Part shown: positions 63,720 to 64,000 of the stretch, piece by piece | How the letters are laid out: every line of letters starts with the position of its first letter | Position numbering within the stretch: position 1 is the first letter of the stretch | Source of the DNA: Kineococcus terrestris | GTDB lineage: Bacteria; Actinomycetota; Actinomycetes; Actinomycetales; Kineococcaceae | Direction: 5' to 3' (one strand) | Length of the DNA: 64,000 nt | Assembly: GCF_041020765.1 (NCBI RefSeq) | Contig: NZ_JBEUEJ010000020.1 | Notes under the pieces: model-generated | Seen by the model: only the letters and a program-made list of their open reading frames with translations | What the model was told of the DNA's origin: nothing | Databases searched by the model: none | Translations under genes and position numbers: made by a program

Positions 63720-64000
63720 CGTTGCCCAGCCCGCTGGGGAGCTGCCGGAGCCACTGGTGACAGTAGCGGAAGCAGCGGGATGAGCAACAGGGCCTGGTCG
63801 GTGAGAGCCGGCGGATGGTCTAAGCTGGGAGCACTTCCCCGGCAGAGCCCGAAAGGGCCGAGCTGAGGTGTGTGTCCGGTTCTTGAGAACTCAACAGTGT
63901 GCCAAGTGTTGATGCCAATGTTGTAACCCCTGTGGCCATCTTCGTGCGTTGTGTGCGTGTGGTGGTCGTGGGTTTTCCTTTGGTGTTGTCCTCCATCTTC
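63720..64000 (+). other. rRNA operon leader region (16S gene beyond the edge)
   Basis: After the promoters the sequence has a GCCC-GAAA-GGGC tetraloop hairpin (63847-63858) and the conserved actinobacterial rrn leader block TTCTTGAGAACTCAACAGTG (63880-63899), containing TTGAG-AA-CTCAA, thought to act with Nus factors. It then becomes T-rich (GTGGGTTTTCCTTTGG) as is normal just ahead of 16S rRNA. The mature 16S start is not reached. The 435-bp stretch 63566-64000 has no credible protein gene. Confidence 0.8.
63821..63826 (+). promoter_or_regulatory. rRNA operon promoter P2 (-10)
   Basis: TAAGCT at 63821-63826 followed by GGGAGC matches the TAAGCTGG pattern of actinobacterial rrn promoters. 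The -35 is poor; CTGGTC (63794-63799) is too far. Confidence 0.6.

Noticed and set aside
63642..63866. A 74-codon plus-strand ORF
   Set aside because: It overlaps both rRNA promoters and has no protein-like composition.
1..64000. tRNA genes, riboswitches and insertion sequences
   Set aside because: I scanned by eye for cloverleaf-like CCA ends, long structured leaders and transposase motifs and found none I could support.

Overview
This is a 64 kb piece of a very GC-rich chromosome (estimated by eye at well over 70% G+C), with GTG starts at most genes. Gene content points to an aerobic actinobacterium: DUF4235/DUF3618/holin-like operon, MmyB-type XRE regulators, DUF418, DUF4188 and MpaB-like proteins, and an actinobacterial rRNA leader at the right edge. 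Kineosporiaceae (Kineococcus-like) is my best guess, but that is inference. I see no phage, insertion sequence, CRISPR array or tRNA. It reads as ordinary chromosome rich in regulators, oxidoreductases and exporters.

Layout. 1-8.0 kb: an EamA exporter start, a LysR regulator, an M42 peptidase broken by one extra base in a G run, an SDR, a PPOX-like protein, a DUF1360 membrane protein, and a PhnD/PhnC/PhnE-type ABC importer with both permease domains fused. A 10-codon leader ORF with a strong ribosome site overlaps the importer's first start. 8.0-12.6 kb: an NTF2-like gene remnant, a MetE/UROD-like protein and an SDR/XRE divergent pair, with two inverted copies of a 95-97 bp palindromic repeat. 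12.7-15.8 kb: small membrane proteins, an XRE gene with a visible operator, and a HepT toxin with an antitoxin in which XRE and nucleotidyltransferase domains are fused. 15.8-18.9 kb: an ArsR-like regulator with an MFS exporter. 18.9-29.5 kb: repeated divergent regulator/oxidoreductase pairs (XRE/epimerase, TetR/SDR, TetR/SDR, DUF418/TetR, MerR/NTF2-SDR), several with clear palindromic operators. 29.6-35.1 kb: an MFS pump, then proline catabolism (PucR-type regulator, proline dehydrogenase, P5C dehydrogenase).

35.2-36.3 kb: the holin-like/DUF3618/DUF4235 envelope operon. 36.3-43.9 kb: a 22-bp tandem repeat, an LLM flavin oxidoreductase, a PP2C phosphatase with sensory domains, a GNAT enzyme and an EAL protein with a degenerate GGDEF. 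43.9-46.3 kb: a cluster of GATC-containing hairpins, a spore-photoproduct-lyase-like radical SAM protein and an aldo/keto reductase. 46.4-50.8 kb: an epimerase, DUF4188, TetR, an MpaB-like oxygenase and a HAD-like protein. 50.8-52.1 kb: thyA-folA. 52.2-60.8 kb: a D-threonine-aldolase-like enzyme, two MFS pumps, a solo BRCT protein, an M13 metallopeptidase, a 7TM-PAS-GGDEF cyclase and a TauE/SafE exporter. 60.8-63.6 kb: a large MGH1-like glucosidase. 63.6-64.0 kb: promoters and leader of an rRNA operon whose 16S gene should start just past the edge.

Two window-wide habits stand out. Many genes have an A/T-containing -10-like hexamer ending 6-7 bases before the start codon and no Shine-Dalgarno site, which implies extensive leaderless translation. 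Many convergent pairs share a hairpin that contains or adjoins both stop codons. The best candidates for less-described biology are the fused XRE-nucleotidyltransferase/HepT module, the inverted palindromic repeat, the uORF-led importer and the twin-operator TetR/SDR pairs.
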